DNA of 18,968 nucleotides, taken from NCBI GenBank assembly GCA_045604985.1, contig JAZUPD010000004.1:1-18968 (forward strand), given 5' to 3'. Below are positions 1-6,554 of the stretch, in pieces (position 1 is the stretch's first letter; each line of letters opens with the position of its first letter). This stretch comes from SIG710 sp045604985 (GTDB lineage Bacteria; Bacillota; Clostridia; Oscillospirales; CAG-272). Under the pieces are notes generated by a model, which was not told where the DNA came from, searched no databases, and saw nothing but the letters and a program-made list of their open reading frames with translations. A program made the position numbers and the translations under genes.

Positions 1-222
1 CAGGGCTTTATAGCCCTCATAGAGCATGAGAAAATTTTCGTATTCATACTGCCTTATCTTCTTTTCCTCTCGATGATGATAGTAGATACGGAGCATATCG
101 CTTCGAAGCTGGCATTTCTGCCCGTTTGCTATCTTTCTGACACACATTATGACGGGAAAAACAACCGTCAAAAGCACTCCGATCTCTCCCACGAGAGTTA
201 CCATATACGTAAGCGGTGTCAT
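1..222 (-). CDS. Phage holin-like small membrane protein (3' end outside window)
   Basis: The reading frame is open from ATG at 222 to the window edge, giving 74 residues without a stop. It starts MTPLTYMVTLVGEIGVLL. One hydrophobic segment (about residues 6-27) is followed by a basic, tyrosine-rich tail with the pattern CQLRSDMLRIYYHHREEKK-IRQYEYENF-MLYEGYKAL. That tail is typical of small proteins between the tail fibre and the endolysin in clostridial prophages, usually annotated as holin or hypothetical protein. Its ATG overlaps the stop of the upstream 62-residue gene (ATGA), which suggests translational coupling. The holin role comes from position and the single membrane segment; the family name is inferred. 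About 15-25 residues are probably missing. Confidence 0.6.
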   Translation of the reverse strand, partial: MTPLTYMVTLVGEIGVLLTVVFPVIMCVRKIANGQKCQLRSDMLRIYYHHREEKKIRQYEYENFLMLYEGYKAL

Positions 223-407
223 TCCGTTACCTCTTCGATGCTCTCCTCCGCATCAGAGCCTATGGCTTCGGATATCTGAGCAAGGTCGCTCTCTGTGAGA
301 ACGCCCTTTTCGTGCCATGCGGCGGCGTTGAGTATGATCTGATAGTCTGCCATCTTTCCGATAGCGTCAAAAAGTCCTTTTTTTATAAATTCACTGAGCT
401 TAAACAT
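219..407 (-). CDS. Small phage tail-end protein (XkdX-like position), 62 aa
   Basis: A 62-residue protein starting MFKLSEFIKKGLFDAIGKM. It carries the helical pattern ADYQIILNAAAWHEKGVLTE followed by DLAQISEAIG and an acidic tail. Short proteins with this layout (an aromatic residue, then KGVLTEEDL) sit directly after tail-fibre genes in many Firmicutes phages, in the place of Bacillus XkdX. Their biochemical role is not established. An AGGAGG ribosome binding site at 418-423 lies inside the last codons of the tail gene, and the stop overlaps the next ATG by four bases, so tail, small protein and holin form one translationally coupled unit. Coding status is well supported; function is unknown. 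Confidence 0.75.
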   Translation of the reverse strand: MFKLSEFIKKGLFDAIGKMADYQIILNAAAWHEKGVLTESDLAQISEAIGSDAEESIEEVTE

Positions 408-408
408 T

Positions 409-2499
409 TTAAATATTTCCTCCTAAACTGATTATTGCATTCGTTAATTGTTCTATTACCTTATTTGCATCTTTGTTGTAAGTACATTCGATAACAGTGC
501 CTGCGTTGTCTGTGGTGAGCGTCATGCTCGGCGATGCGGATTTAAGTCCCTTAACGTTGCCCTCGGCATCGACAAAGGCACTTTGGGTATTCTCACCATC
601 GGTAACACTTACTTCCGTTCCCTCGGTATCCGCAACATAGAGCGTATAAGGCGTTGCTGTTCTTCCATATTCGATCTGCGGACAAAATTTTATGTTATCG
701 AATACGTAATCCGGACGGGCAATGATAAACACTCTTTCAACGATGGAGCCTTTAGGTATGGATATGCCATCATTACCTATATGCGTTGGATAAGCCTTTG
801 TTCCCTCTGGCCGCGTTACCACAGCTTGAATTGCATAAGTTGTATTATGGTTTCCCCCTACAGGGCATCCCGATAACACCGCATCTTCCTTTAAAACAAT
901 ATCATCCTTTATTATATCAAACTGAACAACGGTAACTCCTTCGCACGTTCCGTTTAAAGTAATCACTCCGTTATCAACAGTAACAGTAACCCCATATGTA
1001 GTTCCACCCTCGTAAATAGCACCGTCAGTTTTATAATAAGGAAAAGGAATAAGATTTTTACTGCTCACCTTTACATCAAGCTCATGCTCTAGGGGGCTTA
1101 CGTCGTCTGCACTGACAGACGATCCGTAAAGCGTTCCTCGGAGGGCGTTTGAACACGTAGCAGATACGTAGTTTTTATCTGGTAGAGATTTCGGAACAAA
1201 AAGTTCAAGCATTCCTATGCCGCCGTCAAAGGTCACCTCTCCGCCGGGAGTGACAGGGATATATGAATCCAAAGCCAGATCAGAAATATCGGTCTCGATA
1301 GAGACGGGAAAATAAAAATCTTCAGGCAATAAAAGATCTTTTCCGATGGAAGGATCAAATAAGCCGTGGCACACAACAACAGGTGTTCCTGCCGCTCTCT
1401 GCTCGTCAATGAAGGCTTGAATGTCTTCTTGGGAAACATTCTCTCCATTCATAATTACCACAAGGAAGCCTAGGGAGAAGTATTTATTATCTACATTTGA
1501 TGTGGCTACTTGATTATATACAAAAGTCAATTCACTATGACTGCATTTAATGGTTTCGATCGCTCTTACGCACTCTTCGTAGTTTGATAAAGGAAAACAT
1601 AAGGTCTGAAAATAAGGATAGCCCACATGAGAATATACCTGTACAGGCTCAAAGATATTGCATCTTCTGGTGTAAATTCCGCTTTCAAAGTCCACCTTAT
1701 TATTATATCCTTCTCCTGCACCGTGACCGTAATCGGGGAGCGAGGTAATATCCTCGGGAATGGGATGCTCAACGCCGTCGATTTCAATACTCAAAGCAGA
1801 CGGGACGATCGTTTTGTTCTCAATATGTGAGTTTCCTTCAAGGGAAAGGATCTTCGCATATGTAAAAGCATCCTCGGGCAAAGATATGACCTCACCTTCT
1901 GACCTTTGAGCATCGTAAAGAGAGCTTTCACATACTTTTATAGCCTTCATTGCCGCCTCTTGGCTCTCTCCTGCGTGTTTTTTTGCTTTTTCCTTCTCAT
2001 TTAACGCCGATCCTGCCCAAGCCTCTGCTTTTATTGCGGCATCCTCCGCTTTTTCCCTTGAAATATCGGCAGCTAATGCATGCGTTTTTGCCATTGATGC
2101 TTCTTCAAGAGCGTTTTTTGCCGTTTCGTAAATAAGAGAAACGGCAGTGGGTGTAGGTTCACTGCCGCTTCCGCAAAGCTCCGCTCCCGCCTGTATGACT
2201 TCAAGCTCATTCCAGACAGTTGGCAATTTTGTTCCTTCGGAATCCGAGCCGTATACCCCGACCCAAAGCTTTTCTCCGATGTTTTCACTTGAAAGCACCT
2301 CCCATGGGATAGGACAGGATGATCCTTCAAGCAAAACTGCAACCGAAGTCTCGCCGGCCTTGAAAATAACATTTTTAAGAAGCCCGTCCCATTCCTCGTC
2401 AAAATTGAAGCCCACATGATATGCTTTGCTTGCCCCCGCTGCAATAGGCTCTTTGTTAGTTACTATTAAACTCGATTTTTTTACTTTTATGTTAAACAT
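409..2499 (-). CDS. Phage tail / receptor-binding (baseplate-type) protein, 696 aa
   Basis: The likely start is ATG at 2499. The earlier in-frame ATG at 2517 would place the AAAGGAGGAAAT ribosome binding site (2500-2511) inside the protein, where it reads NKGGN. Residues 1-105 form the N-terminal beta domain common to clostridial phage tail proteins (EEWDGL, then IPWEVL, then LWVGVYG). A Pro-Thr linker follows, then an alanine/glutamate/lysine-rich coiled coil at about 118-195, probably trimeric. Residues about 270-445 are a Cys-containing region I do not recognise. Residues about 480-625 look like a beta-sandwich (KNLIPFPYY, then YGVTVTVDNGVITLNGT, ending YGRTATPYTLYV), as in putative carbohydrate-binding tail domains. 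The C-terminus (TLTTDNAGTVIECTY, then a helix) is typical of tail proteins of this group. The role is surface recognition, by inference from domain type. It is transcribed away from the repressor, and its expression should be repressor-controlled. Confidence 0.82.
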   Translation of the reverse strand: MFNIKVKKSSLIVTNKEPIAAGASKAYHVGFNFDEEWDGLLKNVIFKAGETSVAVLLEGSSCPIPWEVLSSENIGEKLWVGVYGSDSEGTKLPTVWNELEVIQAGAELCGSGSEPTPTAVSLIYETAKNALEEASMAKTHALAADISREKAEDAAIKAEAWAGSALNEKEKAKKHAGESQEAAMKAIKVCESSLYDAQRSEGEVISLPEDAFTYAKILSLEGNSHIENKTIVPSALSIEIDGVEHPIPEDITSLPDYGHGAGEGYNNKVDFESGIYTRRCNIFEPVQVYSHVGYPYFQTLCFPLSNYEECVRAIETIKCSHSELTFVYNQVATSNVDNKYFSLGFLVVIMNGENVSQEDIQAFIDEQRAAGTPVVVCHGLFDPSIGKDLLLPEDFYFPVSIETDISDLALDSYIPVTPGGEVTFDGGIGMLELFVPKSLPDKNYVSATCSNALRGTLYGSSVSADDVSPLEHELDVKVSSKNLIPFPYYKTDGAIYEGGTTYGVTVTVDNGVITLNGTCEGVTVVQFDIIKDDIVLKEDAVLSGCPVGGNHNTTYAIQAVVTRPEGTKAYPTHIGNDGISIPKGSIVERVFIIARPDYVFDNIKFCPQIEYGRTATPYTLYVADTEGTEVSVTDGENTQSAFVDAEGNVKGLKSASPSMTLTTDNAGTVIECTYNKDANKVIEQLTNAIISLGGNI

Positions 2500-2511
2500 A
2501 TTTCCTCCTTT

Positions 2512-2527
2512 GTTCATATTTGTGAAC
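2512..2527. promoter_or_regulatory. Operator O1 (GTTCA-N6-TGAAC)
   Basis: Perfect 5+5 inverted repeat with a 6-base spacer (TATTTG). It lies directly upstream of the tail gene's ribosome binding site and about 107 bases downstream of the leftward start site. It is one of four similar sites in this region and the only one away from a promoter. Binding by the adjacent repressor is inferred. Confidence 0.6.
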
Positions 2528-2534
2528 TGTTTTT

Positions 2535-2590
2535 AAAAAATAACTATACAGCAAAATCCCCCGTAGTTCTTGCTGTAAATGTTATTTTTT
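2535..2590 (-). terminator. Hairpin in the tail-gene leader, terminator/attenuator-like
   Basis: Outer arms AAAAAATAAC (2535-2544) and GTTATTTTTT (2581-2590) pair perfectly. Inner arms ACAGCAA (2548-2554) and TTGCTGT (2570-2576) pair perfectly. A 3/4-base internal loop separates them, and the apical loop holds a G5 run on the minus strand. The minus-strand 3' arm ends in U6. It lies between the leftward promoter and the tail gene, so it may attenuate or require antitermination. The stem is AT-rich, so it could instead be a structured leader. Confidence 0.5.
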
Positions 2591-2622
2591 ATACATCATG
2601 ATCTACATCGCATCACCACCTC

Positions 2623-2638
2623 GTTCATTTTTCTGAAC
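2623..2638. promoter_or_regulatory. Operator O2 (GTTCA-N6-TGAAC) at the leftward start site
   Basis: Perfect inverted repeat GTTCA/TGAAC with spacer TTTTTC. It starts three bases beyond the -10 box of the leftward promoter and covers the predicted start site near 2634, an ideal position for repression. Confidence 0.7.
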
Positions 2639-2640
2639 TT

Positions 2641-2669
2641 ATCATATCACACATTTTTTTATTTGTCAA
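2641..2669 (-). promoter_or_regulatory. Leftward promoter for the tail gene transcript
   Basis: On the minus strand, TTGACA (2669-2664), 17 bases, then TATGAT (2646-2641): a near-consensus vegetative promoter. Start near 2634, giving a leader of about 135 bases before the tail gene. It is overlapped at its start site by operator O2. Confidence 0.75.
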
Positions 2670-2677
2670 GTCGCAAA

Positions 2678-2693
2678 ATTCATTTTTCTGTAC
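2678..2693. promoter_or_regulatory. Operator O3 (imperfect, ATTCA-N6-TGTAC)
   Basis: Same spacer TTTTTC as O2, with one mismatch in each arm. It lies between the two divergent promoters, just upstream of the leftward -35 box, and its start is 32 bases (about three helical turns) from that of O4. Confidence 0.55.
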
Positions 2694-2709
2694 TTTTTTT
2701 AAAAAAATC

Positions 2710-2725
2710 GTTGACTTTTCTGAAC
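2710..2725. promoter_or_regulatory. Operator O4 (GTTGA-N6-TGAAC) on the repressor -35 box
   Basis: One arm deviates from consensus (GTTGA), the other is perfect. The site contains the TTGACT -35 hexamer of the repressor promoter, which points to autorepression. Confidence 0.6.
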
Positions 2726-2739
2726 AAGCATGATAAAAT
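2711..2739 (+). promoter_or_regulatory. Repressor promoter
   Basis: TTGACT (2711-2716), 17 bases, then TAAAAT (2734-2739), preceded by an extended -10 TG (2731-2732). Start near 2746, giving a leader of about 27 bases before the repressor ATG. Overlaps operator O4. Confidence 0.75.
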
Positions 2740-2772
2740 ATAGTTGTAAAAATAAAAAATGGAGGTATCCCC

Positions 2773-3420
2773 ATGGCAACTGTTTCACAAAGAATAAGGG
2801 AAGGACTGGCCCTGAGAAAAATGACTCAATCAGAGCTTTCAGAAAGAACCGGCATTGGAAAATCCTCAATAAGTACCTATATAAAAGGAGGCTATGAGCC
2901 GAAAACAGGCTATATATATAAGATCGCAGAAGCACTTGATGTAAGTGAGGGATGGCTTTTGGGATATGAAGACGCTCCCCTCCGCGATAAAAAAGACATT
3001 CCTCACGGCTTTGATAATATTTTTCCCATTTCGCTCCGACGTTTTCCGCTTCTTGGCGAAATAGCTTGCGGCGAACCTATCTATGCAGACGAGGACCACG
3101 AGAGCTATATAATGGCATCGAGCGATATCGGCGCCGATTTTTGCCTTGTTGCAAAAGGGGACAGTATGGCAGGTGCGAGAATATTTGACGGAGACGTGGT
3201 TTTCATAAAAAAACAGCCGATGGTTGAAAACGGCGAGATAGCCGCAGTCATAATCGACAACGAAGCAACCCTCAAGCGGTGGTTTTACTATCCCGAAAAG
3301 AAAAAACTGATTCTTTCTCCCGCAAATGATAAATATGAGCCGTTTATTTATATCGACGAAGAGTTGAAAGACATAAGGTGCCTCGGCAAAGCGGTCTGCT
3401 TTATGAGTAAACTGCAATAA
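2773..3420 (+). CDS. S24-family (LexA/CI-type) self-cleaving phage repressor
   Basis: 215 residues. Residues about 7-63 are an XRE-type helix-turn-helix (MTQSELSERTGIGKSSIS...). Residues about 90-210 are an S24/LexA-type autoprotease domain. The expected scissile bond is Cys99-Gly100 (in GEIACGEPI), the Ser nucleophile is Ser131 in KGDSMAG, and the general-base Lys is Lys168 in EATLKRW. All catalytic parts are present, so it should be inactivated by RecA-stimulated self-cleavage after DNA damage, as in CI and LexA (family knowledge). The start is set by GGAGGT at 2761-2766. It is transcribed divergently from the tail gene, and four dyads in the shared upstream region are its likely binding sites. 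It could alternatively be a host-recruited regulator, but the neighbouring genes favour a phage origin. Confidence 0.9.
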   Translation: MATVSQRIREGLALRKMTQSELSERTGIGKSSISTYIKGGYEPKTGYIYKIAEALDVSEGWLLGYEDAPLRDKKDIPHGFDNIFPISLRRFPLLGEIACGEPIYADEDHESYIMASSDIGADFCLVAKGDSMAGARIFDGDVVFIKKQPMVENGEIAAVIIDNEATLKRWFYYPEKKKLILSPANDKYEPFIYIDEELKDIRCLGKAVCFMSKLQ

Positions 3421-3524
3421 GACAAAAAATGCTTTACATAAGTTTTACAAAACTATGATTTCCCTTTTGACCAAAATTTGGTATCATATTAAACGGAAAA
3501 TTTTTTTACAAAGGAATATAATTT
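3421..3524. other. Short gap between phage segment and host transporter
   Basis: No gene, and no clear terminator after the repressor; only a weak AGTTTT/AAAACT dyad with a 2-base loop (3441-3454). TTTACA (3433) with TATGAT (3454) has a 15-base spacer, and TTGACC (3467) has no well-spaced -10, so the promoter of the next gene is unresolved. If the phage segment ends here an attachment site could lie in this gap, but no repeat of it is visible in the window. Confidence 0.4.
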
Positions 3525-5273
3525 ATGACTATTTTCGATGCATTAACTCTTATCGGCGGCCTTTGTCTTTTCCTTTTCGGAATGAACGTCATGGGACAAG
3601 CCCTAGAACGCCGCACCGGCGCAAAGCTCAGTTCAATTCTCGGAAAACTTACAACCGGAAAGATTGCGGGATTTCTCACAGGTCTCGGTGTGACTGCTAT
3701 AATTCAAAGCTCCTCGGCAACGACTGTTATGGTGGTGGGCTTTGTAAACTCGGGACTCATGTCCCTTCGCCAATCCATAAACGTTATCATGGGTGCGAAC
3801 GTGGGAACGACCGTCACCGCATGGATCCTGAGCCTTTCGGGTATTTCCGGAAATAACGTTTTTATCAAGCTGCTTAAGCCCTCTTCGTTTACACCTATTC
3901 TTGCTCTCGTTGGTATCATTCTCTATATGTTCTGCAAGAGTAGCAAGAAAAAGGACGTGGGAACTGTTCTTCTCGGATTTGCAACCCTTATGTTTGGAAT
4001 GGATACCATGTCGGGTGCTGTTGCAGGTCTTCAGAGCGTTCCCGAATTTACAAGCCTTTTCACAATGTTCTCAAATCCTATTCTCGGAGTCCTTGCAGGC
4101 GCAATTCTTACTGCGATCATTCAGTCAAGCTCCGCTTCCGTTGGTATTTTGCAGGCACTTTCGCTTTCGGGACTTGTTCCTTACAGTGCCGCTATTCCGA
4201 TAATTATGGGACAGAATATCGGCACTTGTATAACTGCGATATTATCCTCCATTGGTGCAAATAAAAATGCAAAGCGTGCTGCCGTTGTGCATTTTTCATT
4301 TAATATAATCGGTACGTTGGTTTGGCTTGCCGTATTCGCTGCTGTGAGTGCAATCGCATCTCCCGCTATTCTGAATCAAAACGCAACATCTGCCGGTATT
4401 GCCGTTTGCCATTCGATATTTAATATTCTTTGTACTGTTCTTCTTATGCCCATGTCGTCGCTTCTCGAAAAATTGGCGAAAAAGATCGTTCCAGACGGAA
4501 AAAATGTTGCCGCAGATACACAGTCGATGCTTGACGAGCGTCTTCTCACAACTCCCGCAGTTGCGCTTGAACGCTCCAGAGTGCTGACAGCACAGATGGC
4601 ACAGGTGGCAGTTGACGCCCTTCGCGATTCTCTCACAAGCCTTATGGAATACACCCCCGCTCTTGCAGAAAAAATAAGAGAGTCAGAGGATAAAACCGAT
4701 AAATATGAAGACGTTCTCGGAACCTATCTTGTTAAGCTAAGTAGTTTACAAATAGGCGATACTGACAGTGCCGAGGCGGCAAAGCTTCTCCGCGTCATCG
4801 GAGATTTTGAGAGAATTTCGGACCATAGCGTCAATATCGTTGAATCCGCCGAAGAAATGCAAAGCAAGGAGCTTGCCTTCTCGCAGGAGGCGCAAAAGGA
4901 GCTTCGGGTGCTTTCCTCGGCTGTAAGCGAGATAGTAGAGCTTTCGCTGAAGGCGTTTACAGAAAACGATGTAAATTCAGCTCTCCTCGTTGAGCCTCTT
5001 GAGCAGGTGATCGACAATCTCAAGGAAAAGCTCCGTTCAAATCACATCCGCAGAATGCAGATGGGAGGATGCACGGTCGAGGTAGGATTTGTCTGGTCTG
5101 ACCTTCTCACTAATCTTGAAAGAACCTCCGACCACTGTTCAAATATTGCGGCGTGTGTGGTCGATACCCTCCACGGTAATCTTGATATACATGAATCGCT
5201 GAAGGCATTGAGACGCGACAGCGAGGAATATGACACGAATTATCAGAATTACTGTAAAAAATATTCAATATAA
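3525..5273 (+). CDS. Na+/phosphate cotransporter family protein with PhoU-like C-terminal domain
   Basis: 582 residues. The N-terminal half (about 1-310) holds two repeated Na/Pi-cotransporter units, each with the family QSSSA motif (61-65 in AIIQSSSATT; 200-204 in AIIQSSSASV) followed by GANVGT (90-95) and GQNIGT (229-234). Several membrane helices surround these motifs. The C-terminal part (about 345-570) is a soluble helical PhoU-like domain with GDFERISDHSVNI and NLERTSDHCSNIA, the paired E-R-x-S/T-D-H elements of PhoU. The family (NptA/YjbB type) moves inorganic phosphate across the membrane with sodium; in bacteria export has been suggested for YjbB. The ribosome binding site is AAGGA at 3511-3515. 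It is monocistronic, ended by a bidirectional terminator. Confidence 0.92.
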   Translation: MTIFDALTLIGGLCLFLFGMNVMGQALERRTGAKLSSILGKLTTGKIAGFLTGLGVTAIIQSSSATTVMVVGFVNSGLMSLRQSINVIMGANVGTTVTAWILSLSGISGNNVFIKLLKPSSFTPILALVGIILYMFCKSSKKKDVGTVLLGFATLMFGMDTMSGAVAGLQSVPEFTSLFTMFSNPILGVLAGAILTAIIQSSSASVGILQALSLSGLVPYSAAIPIIMGQNIGTCITAILSSIGANKNAKRAAVVHFSFNIIGTLVWLAVFAAVSAIASPAILNQNATSAGIAVCHSIFNILCTVLLMPMSSLLEKLAKKIVPDGKNVAADTQSMLDERLLTTPAVALERSRVLTAQMAQVAVDALRDSLTSLMEYTPALAEKIRESEDKTDKYEDVLGTYLVKLSSLQIGDTDSAEAAKLLRVIGDFERISDHSVNIVESAEEMQSKELAFSQEAQKELRVLSSAVSEIVELSLKAFTENDVNSALLVEPLEQVIDNLKEKLRSNHIRRMQMGGCTVEVGFVWSDLLTNLERTSDHCSNIAACVVDTLHGNLDIHESLKALRRDSEEYDTNYQNYCKKYSI

Positions 5274-5281
5274 AGAAAAAA

Positions 5282-5306
5282 GGCGGATTCCAAAACGGAA
5301 TCCGCC
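5282..5306. terminator. Bidirectional Rho-independent terminator
   Basis: Perfect 10-bp stem GGCGGATTCC / GGAATCCGCC with loop AAAAC. It is followed by CCATTTTT on the plus strand and by TTTTTTCTTT on the minus strand. It sits between the converging transporter and hydrolase genes and can serve both. Confidence 0.9.
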
Positions 5307-5315
5307 CCATTTTTA

Positions 5316-6254
5316 TCATTTTTTTGTTTCAGTCACTTCATTTATAAATTGGGTTGCGATTTCGGTATATCTTTCGCATGAAACCATATAGCTGAGTCCA
5401 TGCCCCGCATCCGGAAATGTATAAAGCCTTACCATTTCGGGATTTGCCTTGGCAATTTTTCGGCTCATTTCTATCGGGACGAAATCATCTGCCTCACCAT
5501 GGATAAGAAGGATCGGAATCCTTGCGTTATTCGCACCGCGCACCGCATCACATTCGGTCAGCTTAAATCCACCAAAAACAAATGCCCCGAAATATATAAA
5601 AGGATAGCAAAGTCTTGTAGGAAGACCCATACCTGCACAGACCTTCAAAATAATTTCCTTTGGCGAGGAATAAGGGCAGTCGGCAATAATTCCGCAAACG
5701 TTTGCAGGAATCGACTCTGCCGCAGCCATAATTACCGTTGACGCTCCCATGGAAACCCCGGAAATAATTATCTTTTTATCTTTTCCAAATCTCTTATTAG
5801 CATAGTCAATCCAATCAAGGCAGTCAAAACGCTCCTTTATTCCAAATGAGATGGTATGACCGCCACTTTCATGGTGTGCACGCTGGCATATGACAAGGGT
5901 ATTATGCCCCATGTCATATGCCAGTTTATTTCCGCCGCAAAAATCTCTGTAAGGCGAGCCTCGATATCCGTGAAACTGTATATGAAGCGGCGAGTCATCC
6001 GAGATATGATGATATTTTGCAGAAAGACGTACACCGTCCCTTGATCTTATATATATCTGCTCCCAATCTCTTGCCCTCATTTCCGATGAAAGAACATCTG
6101 TTCGCTCCTTATAGACGGCATATTGCTCGCTTTTCGGCATCACTGAAGCATCTCTTTTTCTTCCCTTTTTATTGTAAAACGCTTTTCTGTAAGCAAGATA
6201 CGATAAAAGCAGAAATAAAAATAATATTCCCACAAAAACGATAAAAAATATCAT
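5316..6254 (-). CDS. Membrane-anchored alpha/beta hydrolase (S33/YqkD-like)
   Basis: 312 residues from ATG at 6254. This start is chosen because AGGAAGGGGAG lies just upstream and because the in-frame ATG at 6293 would precede the predicted transcription start. Residues 2-22 are a strongly hydrophobic membrane anchor followed by a basic stretch. The rest is an alpha/beta-hydrolase fold: oxyanion region IQFHGYRGS (92-100), nucleophile elbow GVSMGAS with Ser168, acid Asp257 in HGEADDFVP, and His285 in DAGHGLSY. The catalytic triad is complete. The family includes Bacillus YqkD and bacterial esterases or aminopeptidases; the substrate cannot be read from the sequence. The anchor suggests action at the membrane. 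It has its own promoter and shares the bidirectional terminator. Confidence 0.88.
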   Translation of the reverse strand: MIFFIVFVGILFLFLLLSYLAYRKAFYNKKGRKRDASVMPKSEQYAVYKERTDVLSSEMRARDWEQIYIRSRDGVRLSAKYHHISDDSPLHIQFHGYRGSPYRDFCGGNKLAYDMGHNTLVICQRAHHESGGHTISFGIKERFDCLDWIDYANKRFGKDKKIIISGVSMGASTVIMAAAESIPANVCGIIADCPYSSPKEIILKVCAGMGLPTRLCYPFIYFGAFVFGGFKLTECDAVRGANNARIPILLIHGEADDFVPIEMSRKIAKANPEMVRLYTFPDAGHGLSYMVSCERYTEIATQFINEVTETKK

Positions 6255-6283
6255 TTTTCTCCCCTTCCTTTCATTTCCATGAT

Positions 6284-6312
6284 ATTTTAACATTTTTGTT
6301 CTGCAAAGTCAA
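6284..6312 (-). promoter_or_regulatory. Promoter of the alpha/beta hydrolase gene
   Basis: On the minus strand, TTGACT (6312-6307), 17 bases, then TAAAAT (6289-6284); start near 6277. This places transcription downstream of the ATG at 6293 and supports translation from 6254. Confidence 0.7.
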
Positions 6313-6504
6313 TAAAAATCAGTAAATATATTGATGATTTTGAAGCCGTATTTCCGCAGAGATAATCAGAATCCATTATAACAATATCGAACAACCGATC
6401 CGTTTTCTTGCAGAGCATGATCTTTACTTTGGATGAACAGGTCCGATGTGCGTCCTATAACGGATTGCAAGGGCAGTATCTGCGTATTCGGACGGCAAAA
6501 AAGC
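6313..6504. other. Gene-free stretch, possible decayed coding remnant
   Basis: No intact gene is seen. On the plus strand a coding-like frame (about 6370-6513) reads ...DEQVRCASYNGL and then GQYLRIRTAKKQG, ending at TGA. The tail weakly recalls the C-terminus of PLP-dependent CobD/HisC-type aminotransferases (C-x-N-Y-x-GL...GYxRIAVRT). There is no start, no ribosome binding site and no further upstream frame. This is only a suggestion of a degraded gene. Confidence 0.2.
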
Positions 6505-6537
6505 AAGGCTGATTCGCATATTTTGCCAATCAGCCTT
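6505..6537 (-). terminator. Rho-independent terminator of the GH26 gene
   Basis: Perfect 10-bp stem AAGGCTGATT (6505-6514) / AATCAGCCTT (6528-6537) with a 13-base loop. On the minus strand it is followed by GCTTTTTTG. It lies 17 bases after the GH26 stop codon. Confidence 0.85.
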
Positions 6538-6554
6538 AAATTATTATATCTTCA

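Larger units (their letters stand above)
1..3420. mobile_element. Prophage-derived segment: divergent repressor plus tail/holin genes
   Basis: Four adjacent genes are phage-type: an S24-family repressor (plus) and, divergently, a tail/receptor-binding protein, a small tail-end protein and a holin-like protein (minus). In Firmicutes phages the order tail fibre - small protein - holin - lysin is the end of the late operon, so an endolysin is expected just left of base 1. No integrase, att repeat, capsid or tail-tube gene is visible, and the repressor directly abuts the tail gene instead of early genes. The right limit is set at the repressor stop because the next gene is an ordinary host transporter. 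The true left limit is outside the window. Confidence 0.75.

Noticed and set aside
2500..2517. Tail protein start at ATG 2517 (adds MNKGGN)
   Set aside because: The extra codons are the AAAGGAGG ribosome binding site of the ATG at 2499.
2866..3417. 183-codon open frame on the minus strand opposite the repressor
   Set aside because: The plus strand encodes a full HTH-S24 repressor with promoter and ribosome site; the antisense frame has neither.
3433..3495. Clear promoter for the phosphate transporter
   Set aside because: Candidate -35 boxes TTTACA and TTGACC have no -10 at 16-18 bases, so the promoter is not called.
6255..6293. Longer hydrolase start (MLKYHGNERKGRK)
   Set aside because: It begins upstream of the predicted transcription start, and the codons encode the ribosome site for the ATG at 6254.
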